The notes: generated by a model not told the origin, from the letters alone. A stretch of 36,330 nucleotides of DNA from CAYONP01 sp964405335 (GCA_964405335.1 CAYONP010000060.1:1-36330), one strand, 5' to 3'. Counted from the stretch's first letter, positions 1 through 8,597 are shown. Numbers and translations are program-made.

Positions 1-30
1 CCAGCGACAGTGCGCTGCCGTGAGGAGTCA

Positions 31-48
31 AGCATTACATGTAATGCT
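31..48. promoter_or_regulatory. AT-rich palindrome, copy 1 (operator candidate)
   Basis: AGCATTACATGTAATGCT is a perfect 18-bp palindrome with core CATTACATGTAATG. Such an AT-rich site stands out in this GC-rich DNA. The same core recurs at 318-331 and 612-625. The conserved GGAGTC lies just upstream in every copy. The role of operator for a metal-responsive repressor is inferred from position only. Confidence 0.5.
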
Positions 49-272
49 CCCCTCCTCCGCCACGCCAGAACCACGCGCCGCTCGGCGCCAGCAATCGCTC
101 TCTCAGGGTCCAACCGGCTGCGTTCGCGGCAGTGCCTTGCGCTACGTTCCGGTGGCAAATCAGCACCTCGGCCGCGCCTTTTCGGCCGAGCATGCGCCGC
201 TGAGCGCCGTGATCGCTGGCTGAGCCGGCACCCGCGCTCCGGTCGTAGCCAACCGCCGTCGGCGCCGCCTCG
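33..272. repeat. Tandem repeat block, copy 1 (240 bp)
   Basis: This block recurs at 318-557 with an offset of 285 bp and only three differences by eye (positions 245, 251 and 261 against 530, 536 and 546). It begins with the palindrome CATTACATGTAATG and contains a hairpin with 8-bp arms CTCGGCCG/CGGCCGAG (167-174 and 183-190). The frames crossing it give Arg/Ala-rich translations with no recognisable domain, so I read it as non-coding or regulatory DNA upstream of the metal-efflux operon. Confidence 0.9.
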
Positions 273-317
273 CGACCATTCCCTGAGGAACATAGGAGCG
301 CGGGGACCGGAGTCCAT

Positions 318-331
318 CATTACATGTAATG
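318..331. promoter_or_regulatory. AT-rich palindrome, copy 2 (operator candidate)
   Basis: This is a perfect 14-bp palindrome CATTACATGTAATG. It is preceded by GGAC-N4-GTCC, a second short inverted repeat that also precedes copy 3. The spacing from copy 1 is 285 bp and to copy 3 is 294 bp, so the three sites are too far apart to form one compact operator without DNA looping. Confidence 0.5.
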
Positions 332-557
332 CTCCCCTCCTCCGCCACGCCAGAACCACGCGCCGCTCGGCGCCAGCAATCGCTCTCTCAGGGTCCAACC
401 GGCTGCGTTCGCGGCAGTGCCTTGCGCTACGTTCCGGTGGCAAATCAGCACCTCGGCCGCGCCTTTTCGGCCGAGCATGCGCCGCTGAGCGCCGTGATCG
501 CTGGCTGAGCCGGCACCCGCGCTCCGGTCATAGCCGACCGCCGTCCGCGCCGCCTCG
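318..557. repeat. Tandem repeat block, copy 2 (240 bp)
   Basis: This is a near-identical copy of 33-272. After it the two units diverge, but both keep a relic tail with AGGAACAT and GGAGTCCATCATTACATG before the next palindrome. The older unit was therefore about 285-294 bp long and included the palindrome, while the 240-bp core was duplicated or homogenised more recently. Confidence 0.9.
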
Positions 558-608
558 TGAGCTGTTTCTGCGGTCACCAGGAACATCGAAGCGTTGTGGA
601 CAGGAGTC

Positions 609-628
609 CATCATTACATGTAATGATG
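609..628. promoter_or_regulatory. AT-rich palindrome, copy 3 (operator candidate)
   Basis: CATCATTACATGTAATGATG is a perfect 20-bp palindrome, the longest of the three and the nearest to the efflux operon, whose first start codon is about 200 bp downstream. TGGACA at 599-604, just upstream, resembles a -35 box, but no convincing -10 was found at a normal spacing. The promoter is therefore not assigned. Confidence 0.5.
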
Positions 629-825
629 CGCACCACTGCCCCAGCTCGACGAAGTGCGGGTTCGCGCGTCATCCTGCGGCGCCGGACGACCTGGCGCTGC
701 CGCGTGCTCGACGGCCTGTGCCTTCGCGCCGGCCGATGCACCTGGTGCGCGGCGAGCGCGGGTTGCGTCCGCCGGCTCTCCAGGGCCGTTTCGGATCGGC
801 ATTGACGGACCTGGCGCCGCGCTTC

Positions 826-1203
826 ATGGTGATCGGGATGTCTCCGCGCCGACAACGATGGCTACCGTGGCTCTGCCTGCTCCTGGCCGGCTTGGCCACT
901 GTCGGCTGGCATCTCGATTGCCCTTGCCCTGAACCTGAAGGTGAGCGGCACGTCGACTGCCTTGACCACGCGCATCCCGCCCAGCCAGGCCGGCCGTGCA
1001 ACGGACATCATGCGCCGCAGCAGTGCACCGCCGATGCCGCCACACCGGTAGTAACTCCGGTGATGCCGCTCATGGCGGCCAGCCCCGTGGCGCTGGCGCC
1101 GCCCTCCGGCCACCGTCTGGCCACGGCTGCCTGCGCGGCGCCGCTCACCGTCGCGGCGCTCGGCAGACGAGCCGCCCAACGCGCACCGCCTCGCTCCGCC
1201 TAG
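826..1203 (+). CDS. Small exported Cys/His-rich protein of the efflux operon
   Basis: The product is about 125 residues (121 if the ATG at 838 is used). The N-terminus has the twin Arg, Trp/Leu-rich segment RRQRWLPWLCLLLAGLATVG, which looks like a signal peptide or membrane anchor. It is followed by a Cys/His-rich stretch (HLDCPCPEPEGERHVDCLD, then PCNGHHAPQQC) that could bind a soft metal. The C-terminal half is Ala/Pro-rich without a recognised domain. The stop lies 35 bp before the outer-membrane channel gene, so the four genes look like one operon. Small His- or Cys-rich periplasmic proteins (CzcI- or CzcE-like in role) accompany many Czc systems, but I see no specific family match. Neither start has a strong ribosome site. 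The reading frame stays open far upstream through the repeats, and that part is not taken as coding. Confidence 0.55.
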   Translation: MVIGMSPRRQRWLPWLCLLLAGLATVGWHLDCPCPEPEGERHVDCLDHAHPAQPGRPCNGHHAPQQCTADAATPVVTPVMPLMAASPVALAPPSGHRLATAACAAPLTVAALGRRAAQRAPPRSA

Positions 1204-1238
1204 CCTGACCTTCCCGATCCGGCTGTCGGAGCACCGCC

Positions 1239-2492
1239 ATGTTCTTGCGCCCTGCGCGCTGGCCTGTCTGGGCCTGCTGCGCGCTGGCTTCCATCATCAC
1301 CCCTGCGCGCGCCGAGAGCGTCGACCAGGTCGTCGCGGAGGCGCTGACCAATGCGCCTGAGCTGCTCGCCGCCGAGCGCGCCGTCGACCGCGCCCGTGCC
1401 GCCGCCCGCGCCGCCGGCGCCTGGCCTGGCCCGCGTGCCGTCGTGGCGGGCGTCGCCAGCGAGGAGCGGATCGACTGGGAGGCCGAACTGGCCCAGCCGC
1501 TGCTGACGCCGACCCGCGGCGCGGCGCTCGGGGCAGCACGGGTCGAGGTCGAGCTGGCGCTGCTCGCGCTGGCGCAGACCCGGCTGGCGGTCGAGGCGCG
1601 TGCGCGGCGGACCTGTGTCGACCTGCAGGCGGCCGAGCTGCGGCTCGATTCGAGCGAGCAAGACGCCGCCGCCGCGCGGGCGCTCGCCGATGCCGCCGAG
1701 CGGCTGGTCGAGCTCGGCGAGCGGCCGGGCATCGAGCGGCTGCGGGCCGAACTCGAGCTTGGGCTGACCGAGCAGGATCTGGCCGCCGCGGCGCTCGCCG
1801 CCGAGCAGGCCCGCTCGGCCGTGACGAGCTTGCTCGGCCGGTCGGTCGAGCTCGAGGCGGTCACCGCCGTGATTCCCGCGCTCGAGGCCGAGCAACTGCT
1901 CGAGCTGGCACAGGGCCAGCCGCTGCTCCTGGCGGCGGCGCGAGGCATCGCGCGGGATCGCCTTGAGGCCGCGGCCATCCGCGCCGAGCGTCTGCCCGCC
2001 ATGGAGCTGGCCGGCTTCCGTGAAGATCGCGAGAACGGCGTTCGGATCGGGCTCTCCGTCCCTCTGTTCGATGCCGGCATCGGCCATCGCGCCGACTCGG
2101 CCGAGGCCCGGGCCGCCGAAGCCGAGGCCGCGCTGACGCTCGCGCGGCGCGAGGTGGCGCTGCGCATCGAGCAGGCCAGGCTGGCCGTCGACTCGGCGGT
2201 CGGGCGGCGCGACTCGTTCACCGCCGCGGTGCTTCGTCCGGCCGAACAGCTGCTCGAACGGGCGGTGCTGGGCTATGAGCTGGGTGAGACGACCCAGCTC
2301 GACGCCCTCGACGCCCGCCGCCGGCTGGCCGACGCCCGCCGGCGTGGGATCGACCTCGAGCGCGAGCTGGCGCTCGCGGTGATCGACCTGCAACTGGCCG
2401 TCGGCCGATTCGACCTGCCGGCCTCCCCGGCGGTCACCGCTTATGGCCCGCCGCTGCCCGGCCGGCTGCTTCAGCCGCGAGGTGCCTCATGA
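1239..2492 (+). CDS. czcC: TolC/CzcC-like outer-membrane efflux channel
   Basis: The 417-residue product starts with a signal peptide ending around ...ITPARA-ES (residue 25). It continues as two Ala/Glu/Arg-rich alpha-helical halves, typical of the outer membrane efflux protein (OEP) family. The conserved OEP phrases are visible: NAPELLAAERAVDRARA near the N-terminus, and the second-repeat segment VRIGLSVPLFDAGIGHRADSAEARAAEAEAALTLA, then LGYELGETTQLDALDARRRLADAR. It should form the trimeric outer-membrane duct for the adaptor and pump encoded next. CGGAG upstream of the ATG at 1239 supports the start. Its TGA overlaps the next ATG (ATGA), which implies translational coupling. Assignment to the CzcC group rests on the partner genes rather than on sequence alone. 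Confidence 0.85.
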   Translation: MFLRPARWPVWACCALASIITPARAESVDQVVAEALTNAPELLAAERAVDRARAAARAAGAWPGPRAVVAGVASEERIDWEAELAQPLLTPTRGAALGAARVEVELALLALAQTRLAVEARARRTCVDLQAAELRLDSSEQDAAAARALADAAERLVELGERPGIERLRAELELGLTEQDLAAAALAAEQARSAVTSLLGRSVELEAVTAVIPALEAEQLLELAQGQPLLLAAARGIARDRLEAAAIRAERLPAMELAGFREDRENGVRIGLSVPLFDAGIGHRADSAEARAAEAEAALTLARREVALRIEQARLAVDSAVGRRDSFTAAVLRPAEQLLERAVLGYELGETTQLDALDARRRLADARRRGIDLERELALAVIDLQLAVGRFDLPASPAVTAYGPPLPGRLLQPRGAS

Positions 2493-4702
2493 TCTACCTC
2501 ACCCTCTGCCTGCTCGCCGCCGCGGCCGTGCTCTGGCTGGGGCGGCGCCAACCGGCCGTCGCGCGCCCGGTCGCGGCGTTGCTCGTGGTGATCGGCGTGC
2601 TGGTCCTGATGGCCACGCGGCCCCGGCCGGCCGCGTCGCTCGATGAGCACAGCGAGCACGACGAGCACGACGAGCAGAGCGAGACGGTTCATCTCGAGGC
2701 CGAGATGGCCGAGGCGCTCGGCCTTGTGGTTGAGCCGGTGCTGCCCGGCGAACTCGCCTCGACGCTCAGCGTGACCGGCCGACTGATTGCGGTCGAGGCG
2801 AACGAGGCTCACCTTGGGCCGACCGTGGCCGGCAGAGTCGCGGCCGTCGAGGTGAAGGTCGGCGACCGCGTCGCCGCCGGTGCGCCGGTCGCCTGGCTCG
2901 ACAGCGTTGATGTCGCCCAGGCGGCCGCTGCGGCCCGTGAGTCGGCGGCCCGGCTGACCGCCGCCGGGCGCGCCCTGGCGGCCAAACGCGAGCTGGCGGC
3001 CAACGGTGCCTACAGCATCGGTCCGCTCGAATCGGCGCGCCGCGAAGCGGCCGAGGCGCGGCTCGAGCGCGCCGGCATCGCCGCGACCGAGGAGCGGGCG
3101 CGCAATGAGCTGGCCGCCGCGCAGAGCGAGCTGGAGCGGACCGAGGCCCTGGCCGCCGCCGGCGAGTACACCACCGCCGCCAGCGAGGCGTCGCGGCGCG
3201 CGCTGGCCGACGCCGAACGCGACCTGACCGACGCCGAACAGGCGCTCGCCGCCGCCGAGACCGAGCAGGCCGCGGCGGAGGCCGAACTGGCCAACCTGCG
3301 CACCCGGCTCGAGGGCGCCCAGGCGGTGCTGGCGCGGACCGAGCGCCTGGCGGCCACGGGCGAACTCGACCGCGCGCCGCTTGAGCAGGCCGACAACGCC
3401 GTCGCCGCCGCGCGGGCCCGGCGCGAGCAGGCCGAGGCCGCCGCGCAGCAGGCGCGGCGTCTGGTCGAGCGCGGCGAGGCGGCCTACCGGTCCGAGCTGA
3501 TCAGCCTAAACGAGTTGGAGCAGCGGCGGACCGAGCAGCGCGATGCCGAGGCGGCGCTGACCGAGGCTGAGTCCGCGTTGGTCAACGCCGAGGCGGCCCT
3601 CGCGCGCCAGCAAGCGATCCACGACACGCGGTTGGTCAGCGGCCGCGCCGTGCAAGAGGCGGCCAACGCCGCGGCCGAGGCCGAACGGGCCGTGGCCGGC
3701 GCCGAGGCGACGCTGGGCCGGTTCGAGCGCAACGTCGAGGTCGCCCGGCGCGGGCTGCCGCCCGCCACCGCCCGGGTCGCCGCCGCACGGGCGAGCCACG
3801 AGCGCGAGCAGGCGACCGCCGAGGCAGGCACCCATGCCGCCCGCGCGATCGACGCGGCCCGCCTGCGCGTCGATCAGGCCGCCCGAAGCCTGACGGGCGC
3901 CGAGCGGGAGCAGGCCGAGTCGGCGCGCAAGGTCGCCGCGGCCGAGTCGGCGCTGGCCCGCGAAGCGCAGCTGGCGCAGGGTCAGGTCCGTGCCCGCGAG
4001 CAGTTGCTCGAGGCCGAGCGCGACGTCGCCGCGGCGCGCATCGCCCGCGACGCGGCGGCCGAGGTTGTCGCGATCCTCGGCGGGGCACGGGCCGAGCGCC
4101 GTGACGGGCGCCTGCTGGTCCCCATCCGCTCGCCTCGCGGTGGCCTGGTCACCGAGGTCCACGCCGCCGCCGGCATGGCCGTCGGGCCCGAGGCCGACCT
4201 GGTCACCGTGGTGTCACTCTCCGAGCTCTACGTCGAGGCCGATGTGACCGAGCAGGAGCTGCCCCGGGTGGCCGAGGGCCAGCTCGTGCAGGTAACCGTC
4301 GCCGCCTTCCCCGCCGAGACCTTCACCGGCAGCGTGGTGGCCGTCGCCGGGCGGCTCGACCCCGAGACGCGTGCCGCGCACGTGCGCGCGCTGCTGCGCA
4401 ATCCCGACGGTCGGCTGCGGCCCGAGATGTTCGCCCAGGTCGAGTTCTTCACCGCCCGGCGCGACGGCGTGCTCAGCGTGCCCGAGGAGGCGGTGCAAGA
4501 GCTCGACGGCGTGCCGCACCTGTTCATCCAGACCGGCGCCGAGGAGTACACCGCCCGAGCGGTCGAAGTCGGGCCGCCTCAGGCTGGGCAGGTCGAGCTG
4601 CTCGCCGGGCTCGAGCCGGGCGAGCGGGTGGTGGTCGGCGGCGCCTATCTACTGCGCTCGCAGCTCCTCAAGGGCGAGCTGGGCGAGGGCCATGCCCACT
4701 GA
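2489..4702 (+). CDS. czcB: CzcB/HlyD-type periplasmic adaptor with greatly extended coiled coil
   Basis: This is the membrane-fusion protein bridging pump and channel. At 737 residues it is much longer than usual CzcB/AcrA adaptors (roughly 350-520). Two hydrophobic segments (about 1-17 and 27-43) are followed by an acidic His-rich linker (DEHSEHDEHDE, 52-62). The first lipoyl half is at about 108-140, with GRVAAVEVKVGDRV. A huge Ala/Glu/Arg coiled coil spans 145-535, the second lipoyl half is at about 545-575, the beta-barrel at 576-660, and the membrane-proximal domain follows, ending in HAH. The coiled coil carries five motifs resembling the R-x3-L-x6-S hairpin tip of adaptors: A165/L169/S176, R217/L221/T228, R283/L287/D294, R328/A332/S339 and R373/I377/S384. 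They are spaced 45-66 residues apart. A normal adaptor has one. The gene overlaps czcC by 4 bp and is followed 15 bp later by the pump. Confidence 0.85.
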   Translation: MIYLTLCLLAAAAVLWLGRRQPAVARPVAALLVVIGVLVLMATRPRPAASLDEHSEHDEHDEQSETVHLEAEMAEALGLVVEPVLPGELASTLSVTGRLIAVEANEAHLGPTVAGRVAAVEVKVGDRVAAGAPVAWLDSVDVAQAAAAARESAARLTAAGRALAAKRELAANGAYSIGPLESARREAAEARLERAGIAATEERARNELAAAQSELERTEALAAAGEYTTAASEASRRALADAERDLTDAEQALAAAETEQAAAEAELANLRTRLEGAQAVLARTERLAATGELDRAPLEQADNAVAAARARREQAEAAAQQARRLVERGEAAYRSELISLNELEQRRTEQRDAEAALTEAESALVNAEAALARQQAIHDTRLVSGRAVQEAANAAAEAERAVAGAEATLGRFERNVEVARRGLPPATARVAAARASHEREQATAEAGTHAARAIDAARLRVDQAARSLTGAEREQAESARKVAAAESALAREAQLAQGQVRAREQLLEAERDVAAARIARDAAAEVVAILGGARAERRDGRLLVPIRSPRGGLVTEVHAAAGMAVGPEADLVTVVSLSELYVEADVTEQELPRVAEGQLVQVTVAAFPAETFTGSVVAVAGRLDPETRAAHVRALLRNPDGRLRPEMFAQVEFFTARRDGVLSVPEEAVQELDGVPHLFIQTGAEEYTARAVEVGPPQAGQVELLAGLEPGERVVVGGAYLLRSQLLKGELGEGHAH

Positions 4703-4717
4703 CGCGGGGAGCCCGGA

Positions 4718-7700
4718 ATGATTGAGAACCTCGTCCGCTACTCGCTGGCCAACCGCGGCCCGGTGCTGATCGCCGCGCTGCTGATCGCCGTCGCCGGCCT
4801 GTGGGCCGCCGGCCGCCTGCCGCTCGACGCGGTGCCCGACGTGACCAACGTTCAGGTGCAGATCAACACCGAGGTGCCGGGCATGGCGCCGGTCGAGGTC
4901 GAGAAGCTGGTTACCTTCCCACTCGAGACCGCCGTCTCCGGCCTGCCCCAGGTGCAGGAGGTGCGCAGCCTGAGCAAGTATGCGCTGTCGCAGGTGACCA
5001 TCGTCTTCGCCGACCAGGTCGACATCTACTTCGCCCGGCAACTGGTCGGTGAGCGGCTCCAGGCCGCCCGCGAGGAGCTGCCCGCCGGGCTCGGCCTCAA
5101 TCCCGTCATGGCCCCCGTCTCGACCGGGCTGGGCGAGGTCTTTCAGTACACCCTCCGCCGCGACCCGGCGGTGCCGCCGGCGGAGATGATCCGCGAGGTG
5201 CAGCGCCACCTGCCCGACTACGACCCGGGCCAGCCCGACGACCCAGCCACCCTGGCCACCGCCGAGCTGATGGCGTTGCGCTCGGTCCAGGACTGGATCG
5301 TCCGCCGCCGCCTGCTGACCGTGCCCGGGGTCACCGAGGTCAATGCCTTCGGCGGCCAGGTGCGGCAGTATCAGGTCTGGATGGACCCGCAACGCCTGCT
5401 GGCCTACGACCTGACCGTCGGCGACATCTTCGCGGCGCTGCAGCGCAACAACGCCAACGCCGGCGGAGCTTACCTCGAGCGAGGCGGCGAGTATGCCCTG
5501 GTGCGCGGCGTCGGCCTGGCCCGCGGGATCGAGGACATCGGCAACATCGTGCTCCGCGCCGCGCACGGCACGCCGATCCACCTCCACGACGTGGCGGCGG
5601 TGGTCTTCGACGGCGAGGTGCGCGCGGGGGCGACCACCCGCGACGGCGAGGGCGAGGCGGTCTGCGGCATCGCCATGATGCTCACCGGCGCCAACGCCCG
5701 GACCACCGTTGCCGGCCTGAAGAAAGCCCTCGCCGATGTCGCCCAGGCGCTGCCGGCGGGCGTGACCATCGAGCCCTTCTACGACCGTCAGGAGCTGGTC
5801 GATCGGACCGTCTACACCGCGCTGAAGAACCTGGTCGAAGGCGCGCTGCTGGTCGTCATCGTGCTCTACCTGGTGCTCGGCAACCTGCGCGGTTCGCTGA
5901 TCATCGCGGCGGTGATCCCGCTGGCCATGCTGTTCGCCATCCTGTGCATGGTGCAGCAGAAGATCAGCGGCAACCTGATGAGCCTCGGGGCGATCGATTT
6001 CGGCATCCTGATCGACGGCGGGGTGGTGATGGTCGAGAACGCCCTCCGCCTGCTCGGCCGCCGCGGCGGCCGCGACCGGCTCCAGACCGTGACCGACGCG
6101 GCGCTCGAGGTGGCCCGGCCAGTCGGTTTCGGGATGACCATCATCCTGATTGTCTATCTGCCGGTGCTGACCTTGCAGGGCGTCGAGGGCCGGCTGTTCC
6201 GGCCGCTCGCCTTCACCGTCCTGTTTGCCCTGGTTGGCGCGCTGCTCGCTGCCCTGACCGTCATCCCGGTGCTGGCCTCGTTCCTGCCGCCGCCGCGCCA
6301 CGCCTCGGCCGACGACGACCCGGCCGGCGACGACACCTGGCTGGTCGCTCTCGTCCGGCGCTACTACCGGCCGGCGCTCGAACGCGTGCTGCGGCGGCCC
6401 GGGCCGGTGCTCGCCGCCGTGATCGGCCTGTTCGCGCTCAGCCTGTGGCTCTTCACGCAGCTCGGCAGCGTGTTCATTCCGCGGCTTGACGAGGGCTCGT
6501 TCGCGCTGCAGATCATCCGCCTGCCGTCCACCTCGCTGAGCCAGTCGGTGGCCATCGACCTGGTTGCCGAGCGGCTCATCCGCCAGGTGCCCGAGGTCGA
6601 GACGGTGGTCGGCCGGGCCGGCCGCGCCGAGATTGCGACCGACCCGATGGGCCCCGAACTGAGCGACGTGCTGGTCATGCTGAAGCCGACCCGCGAATGG
6701 CGGCCCGGGATCGACAAGGAGGCCATCCGCGAGGAGATGGAGCAGCGGCTCGAGCTGCTGCCTGGGATCAACGTCGGCTACGGCCAGCCGATCGAGCTGC
6801 GCGTCAACGAACTCATCTCGGGCGTGCGCAGCGATATCGCGGTCAAGGTCTTCGGACCCGAGTTCGAGACCCTCGACCGCCTGGCCGAGCAGGCCGCCGA
6901 CGTACTCCGCGAGGTGCCCGGCGCGACCGACCTGCAGGTCGAGCAGACCAGCGGCCTGCCGCAACTGAACATCACCGTCGACCGCGAGGCGCTGGCCCGG
7001 CACGGCTTGAATGTCTCGGATGTCCATGAGCTGGTCGAGATCGGCATCGGCGGGGCCAAGGCGGGCGAGGTCCTCGAAGGCGACGCGCGCTACGCCCTGG
7101 TGGCCCGCTTGCGGCCGGAGGACCGCGACCATCCCGAGCGCATCGGCCGACTGCTGCTGACCGCCAGCACCGGCGAGCGGGTCCCGCTGGCCACCGTGGC
7201 CCGGCTCGAGTTGGTCGAGGGGCCGGCTCAGATCAGCCGTGAGGCGGCGTCGCGGCGCAAGGTGATTGAGCTCAACGTGCGCGGTCGTGACATCGGCTCG
7301 TTTGTCGACGAGGCGCGCGAGCGGCTCGAGGCGGCAATCGATCTGCCGGCCGGCTACAGCCTCGACTGGGGCGGGCAGTTCGAGAACCTGCAACGGGCCC
7401 GGGCGCGGCTCGCCGTGGTGGTGCCGACGGCGCTGGCGCTGATCTTCGCGCTGCTCTACCTCAGCTTCCGTTCGGCGCGCAGCGCCATCCTGATCTTCGC
7501 CAACGTGCCGTTCGCGGCCACCGGCGGCATCCTCGCCTTGTGGCTGCGCGGGCTGCCGTTCAGCATCTCGGCCGGGGTCGGGTTCGTCGTCCTGTGCGGC
7601 ATCGCGGTGCTCAACGGCGTGGTCATGATCTCGTGCATCAACGGCCTGCGCGCCGAGGGTAGACCGATGGACGAGGCCCTCCGCCGCGGGGCCGACCTGC

Positions 7701-7891
7701 GCCTGCGCCCAATCCTTATGACCGCCCTGACCGACGCGGTCGGGTTCATGCCCGCCGCGCTGAGCCACAGCGCCGGCGCCGAGGTGCAACGCCCGCTGGC
7801 CACGGTGGTCATCGGCGGTCTGGTCACCTCGACGCTGCTCACCCTGTTCGTGCTGCCGGTGCTCTTCCGCATGTTCGAGCGCGAGCGGTGA
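4718..7891 (+). CDS. czcA: CzcA-type heavy-metal efflux RND transporter
   Basis: The 1057-residue inner-membrane proton/cation antiporter is of full length for the HME-RND family. Transmembrane helix 1 is at about 15-32. The periplasmic PN/PC segments follow the hallmark DAVPDVTNVQVQINTEVPG. Helix 4 carries DFGILIDGGVVMVEN, with D427, D433 and E440, the three acidic residues characteristic of divalent-cation (Co/Zn/Cd/Ni) rather than Cu/Ag pumps. The duplicated second half has a large loop from SVFIPRLDEGSFALQI and final helices ending FVLPVLFRMFERER. The product would take periplasmic or cytoplasmic metal and pass it through the adaptor to the outer channel. The true metal cannot be read from sequence. 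The gene ends 22 bp from the convergent D-lyxose isomerase gene, and no clear terminator lies in that gap. Confidence 0.93.
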   Translation: MIENLVRYSLANRGPVLIAALLIAVAGLWAAGRLPLDAVPDVTNVQVQINTEVPGMAPVEVEKLVTFPLETAVSGLPQVQEVRSLSKYALSQVTIVFADQVDIYFARQLVGERLQAAREELPAGLGLNPVMAPVSTGLGEVFQYTLRRDPAVPPAEMIREVQRHLPDYDPGQPDDPATLATAELMALRSVQDWIVRRRLLTVPGVTEVNAFGGQVRQYQVWMDPQRLLAYDLTVGDIFAALQRNNANAGGAYLERGGEYALVRGVGLARGIEDIGNIVLRAAHGTPIHLHDVAAVVFDGEVRAGATTRDGEGEAVCGIAMMLTGANARTTVAGLKKALADVAQALPAGVTIEPFYDRQELVDRTVYTALKNLVEGALLVVIVLYLVLGNLRGSLIIAAVIPLAMLFAILCMVQQKISGNLMSLGAIDFGILIDGGVVMVENALRLLGRRGGRDRLQTVTDAALEVARPVGFGMTIILIVYLPVLTLQGVEGRLFRPLAFTVLFALVGALLAALTVIPVLASFLPPPRHASADDDPAGDDTWLVALVRRYYRPALERVLRRPGPVLAAVIGLFALSLWLFTQLGSVFIPRLDEGSFALQIIRLPSTSLSQSVAIDLVAERLIRQVPEVETVVGRAGRAEIATDPMGPELSDVLVMLKPTREWRPGIDKEAIREEMEQRLELLPGINVGYGQPIELRVNELISGVRSDIAVKVFGPEFETLDRLAEQAADVLREVPGATDLQVEQTSGLPQLNITVDREALARHGLNVSDVHELVEIGIGGAKAGEVLEGDARYALVARLRPEDRDHPERIGRLLLTASTGERVPLATVARLELVEGPAQISREAASRRKVIELNVRGRDIGSFVDEARERLEAAIDLPAGYSLDWGGQFENLQRARARLAVVVPTALALIFALLYLSFRSARSAILIFANVPFAATGGILALWLRGLPFSISAGVGFVVLCGIAVLNGVVMISCINGLRAEGRPMDEALRRGADLRLRPILMTALTDAVGFMPAALSHSAGAEVQRPLATVVIGGLVTSTLLTLFVLPVLFRMFERER

Positions 7892-7913
7892 CCGCAAAAC
7901 GCTCACCGCCGGC

Positions 7914-8597
7914 TCACCGTGCCGGCGGATACTCGGTGCACAGCAGGTGCAGCGGCGGCTCGTCCTCGTCGATCTCGGGGAAGCGACCGATCGGATCGAG
8001 GAAGAAGTTGTCGTGGTGGTCGTCGTTGACCTTCGAGACCTCGCCGACCAGCGACGGCCCGCCCTCCTCGGCGGCCCAGAACTCGTGGTAGAGGTACGGC
8101 GGCAGGGTGATGCTCTCGCCGGGCCTCAGCCGCACCGTGCCGCCGGCCGGTAGCTCGCGGCGCGTGCCGTCGACGCTGACGCTCACCGGCGTGTCGGCCA
8201 GCCTGCCGTCGTCGCTCCTGTGGTGCAGGCGGAGCACCAGGTCGCCGCCGCCGCGGCAGATGATGTCCTCCATCTTCGCCGCGTGGTAGTGGAACGGCGT
8301 GACCTGGCCCGGCTCGCAGATGAGCAGCTTCTCGCAGTACGACTTGGTGTACGGCGAGGCCGGGTCGGGGTTGCCGTTGCGGATGGTGAAGATCACCAGT
8401 CCGACTTCGTCGAACCGCCCGAGGCCAAAATCGGTGATGTCCCAGCCGAGCTGGTTGTCGCGGATCTCGTCGTCCTCGGGCCCGGCGGCGGCCCAGTCGG
8501 CCGGCGAGCGGAAGGCGAACGGCGGCAGGCGAAAGCCCATCTCGTCACAAAAGGCGACCGCCCGGCGCAGCAGGGCGTTGATCTCCGAGCGCTTCAT
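7914..8597 (-). CDS. D-lyxose ketol-isomerase (cupin family)
   Basis: The 227-residue length matches the D-lyxose isomerase family, which interconverts D-lyxose and D-xylulose and often acts on D-mannose/D-fructose. The family phrases are clear: GWDITDFGLGRFDEVGLVIFTIRNG, EKLLICEPGQVTPFHYHAAKMEDIICRGGGDL, and LPPYLYHEFWA. The metal-binding set is H-Y-H, the Glu of MED, and the His of YHEF, on a cupin barrel. GGGAGGG just before the ATG supports the start. It lies downstream of, and in the same direction as, the E1/aldolase/E2 genes but is separated from them by a double hairpin at 8641-8694. It may therefore be transcribed only partly with them. The link suggests a pentose or hexose catabolic context. 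Activity on lyxose itself is a family-based call. Confidence 0.85.
   Translation of the reverse strand: MKRSEINALLRRAVAFCDEMGFRLPPFAFRSPADWAAAGPEDDEIRDNQLGWDITDFGLGRFDEVGLVIFTIRNGNPDPASPYTKSYCEKLLICEPGQVTPFHYHAAKMEDIICRGGGDLVLRLHHRSDDGRLADTPVSVSVDGTRRELPAGGTVRLRPGESITLPPYLYHEFWAAEEGGPSLVGEVSKVNDDHHDNFFLDPIGRFPEIDEDEPPLHLLCTEYPPAR

Noticed and set aside
31..628. Known CopY/BlaI operator (TACA-N2-TGTA)
   Set aside because: The core here is TACATGTA without the two central bases, so the match to the published pattern is not exact and the regulator family is left open.
625..805. Possible 60-residue Cys-containing ORF starting at the third palindrome
   Set aside because: It is Arg-rich with no hydrophobic core, no ribosome site and no recognisable family; its start codon is part of the palindrome.
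10..825. Long open frame running from the repeats into the small Cys/His-rich gene
   Set aside because: The translated repeats give the same Arg/Ala-rich stretch twice with no domain, and signal-peptide sequence begins only at 826-838. The frame is open because of high GC.
4649..7906. 1085-residue minus-strand ORF opposite czcA
   Set aside because: It is an antisense shadow of a clear RND gene; the translation is His/Asp/Gln-rich low-complexity sequence typical of high-GC antisense frames.
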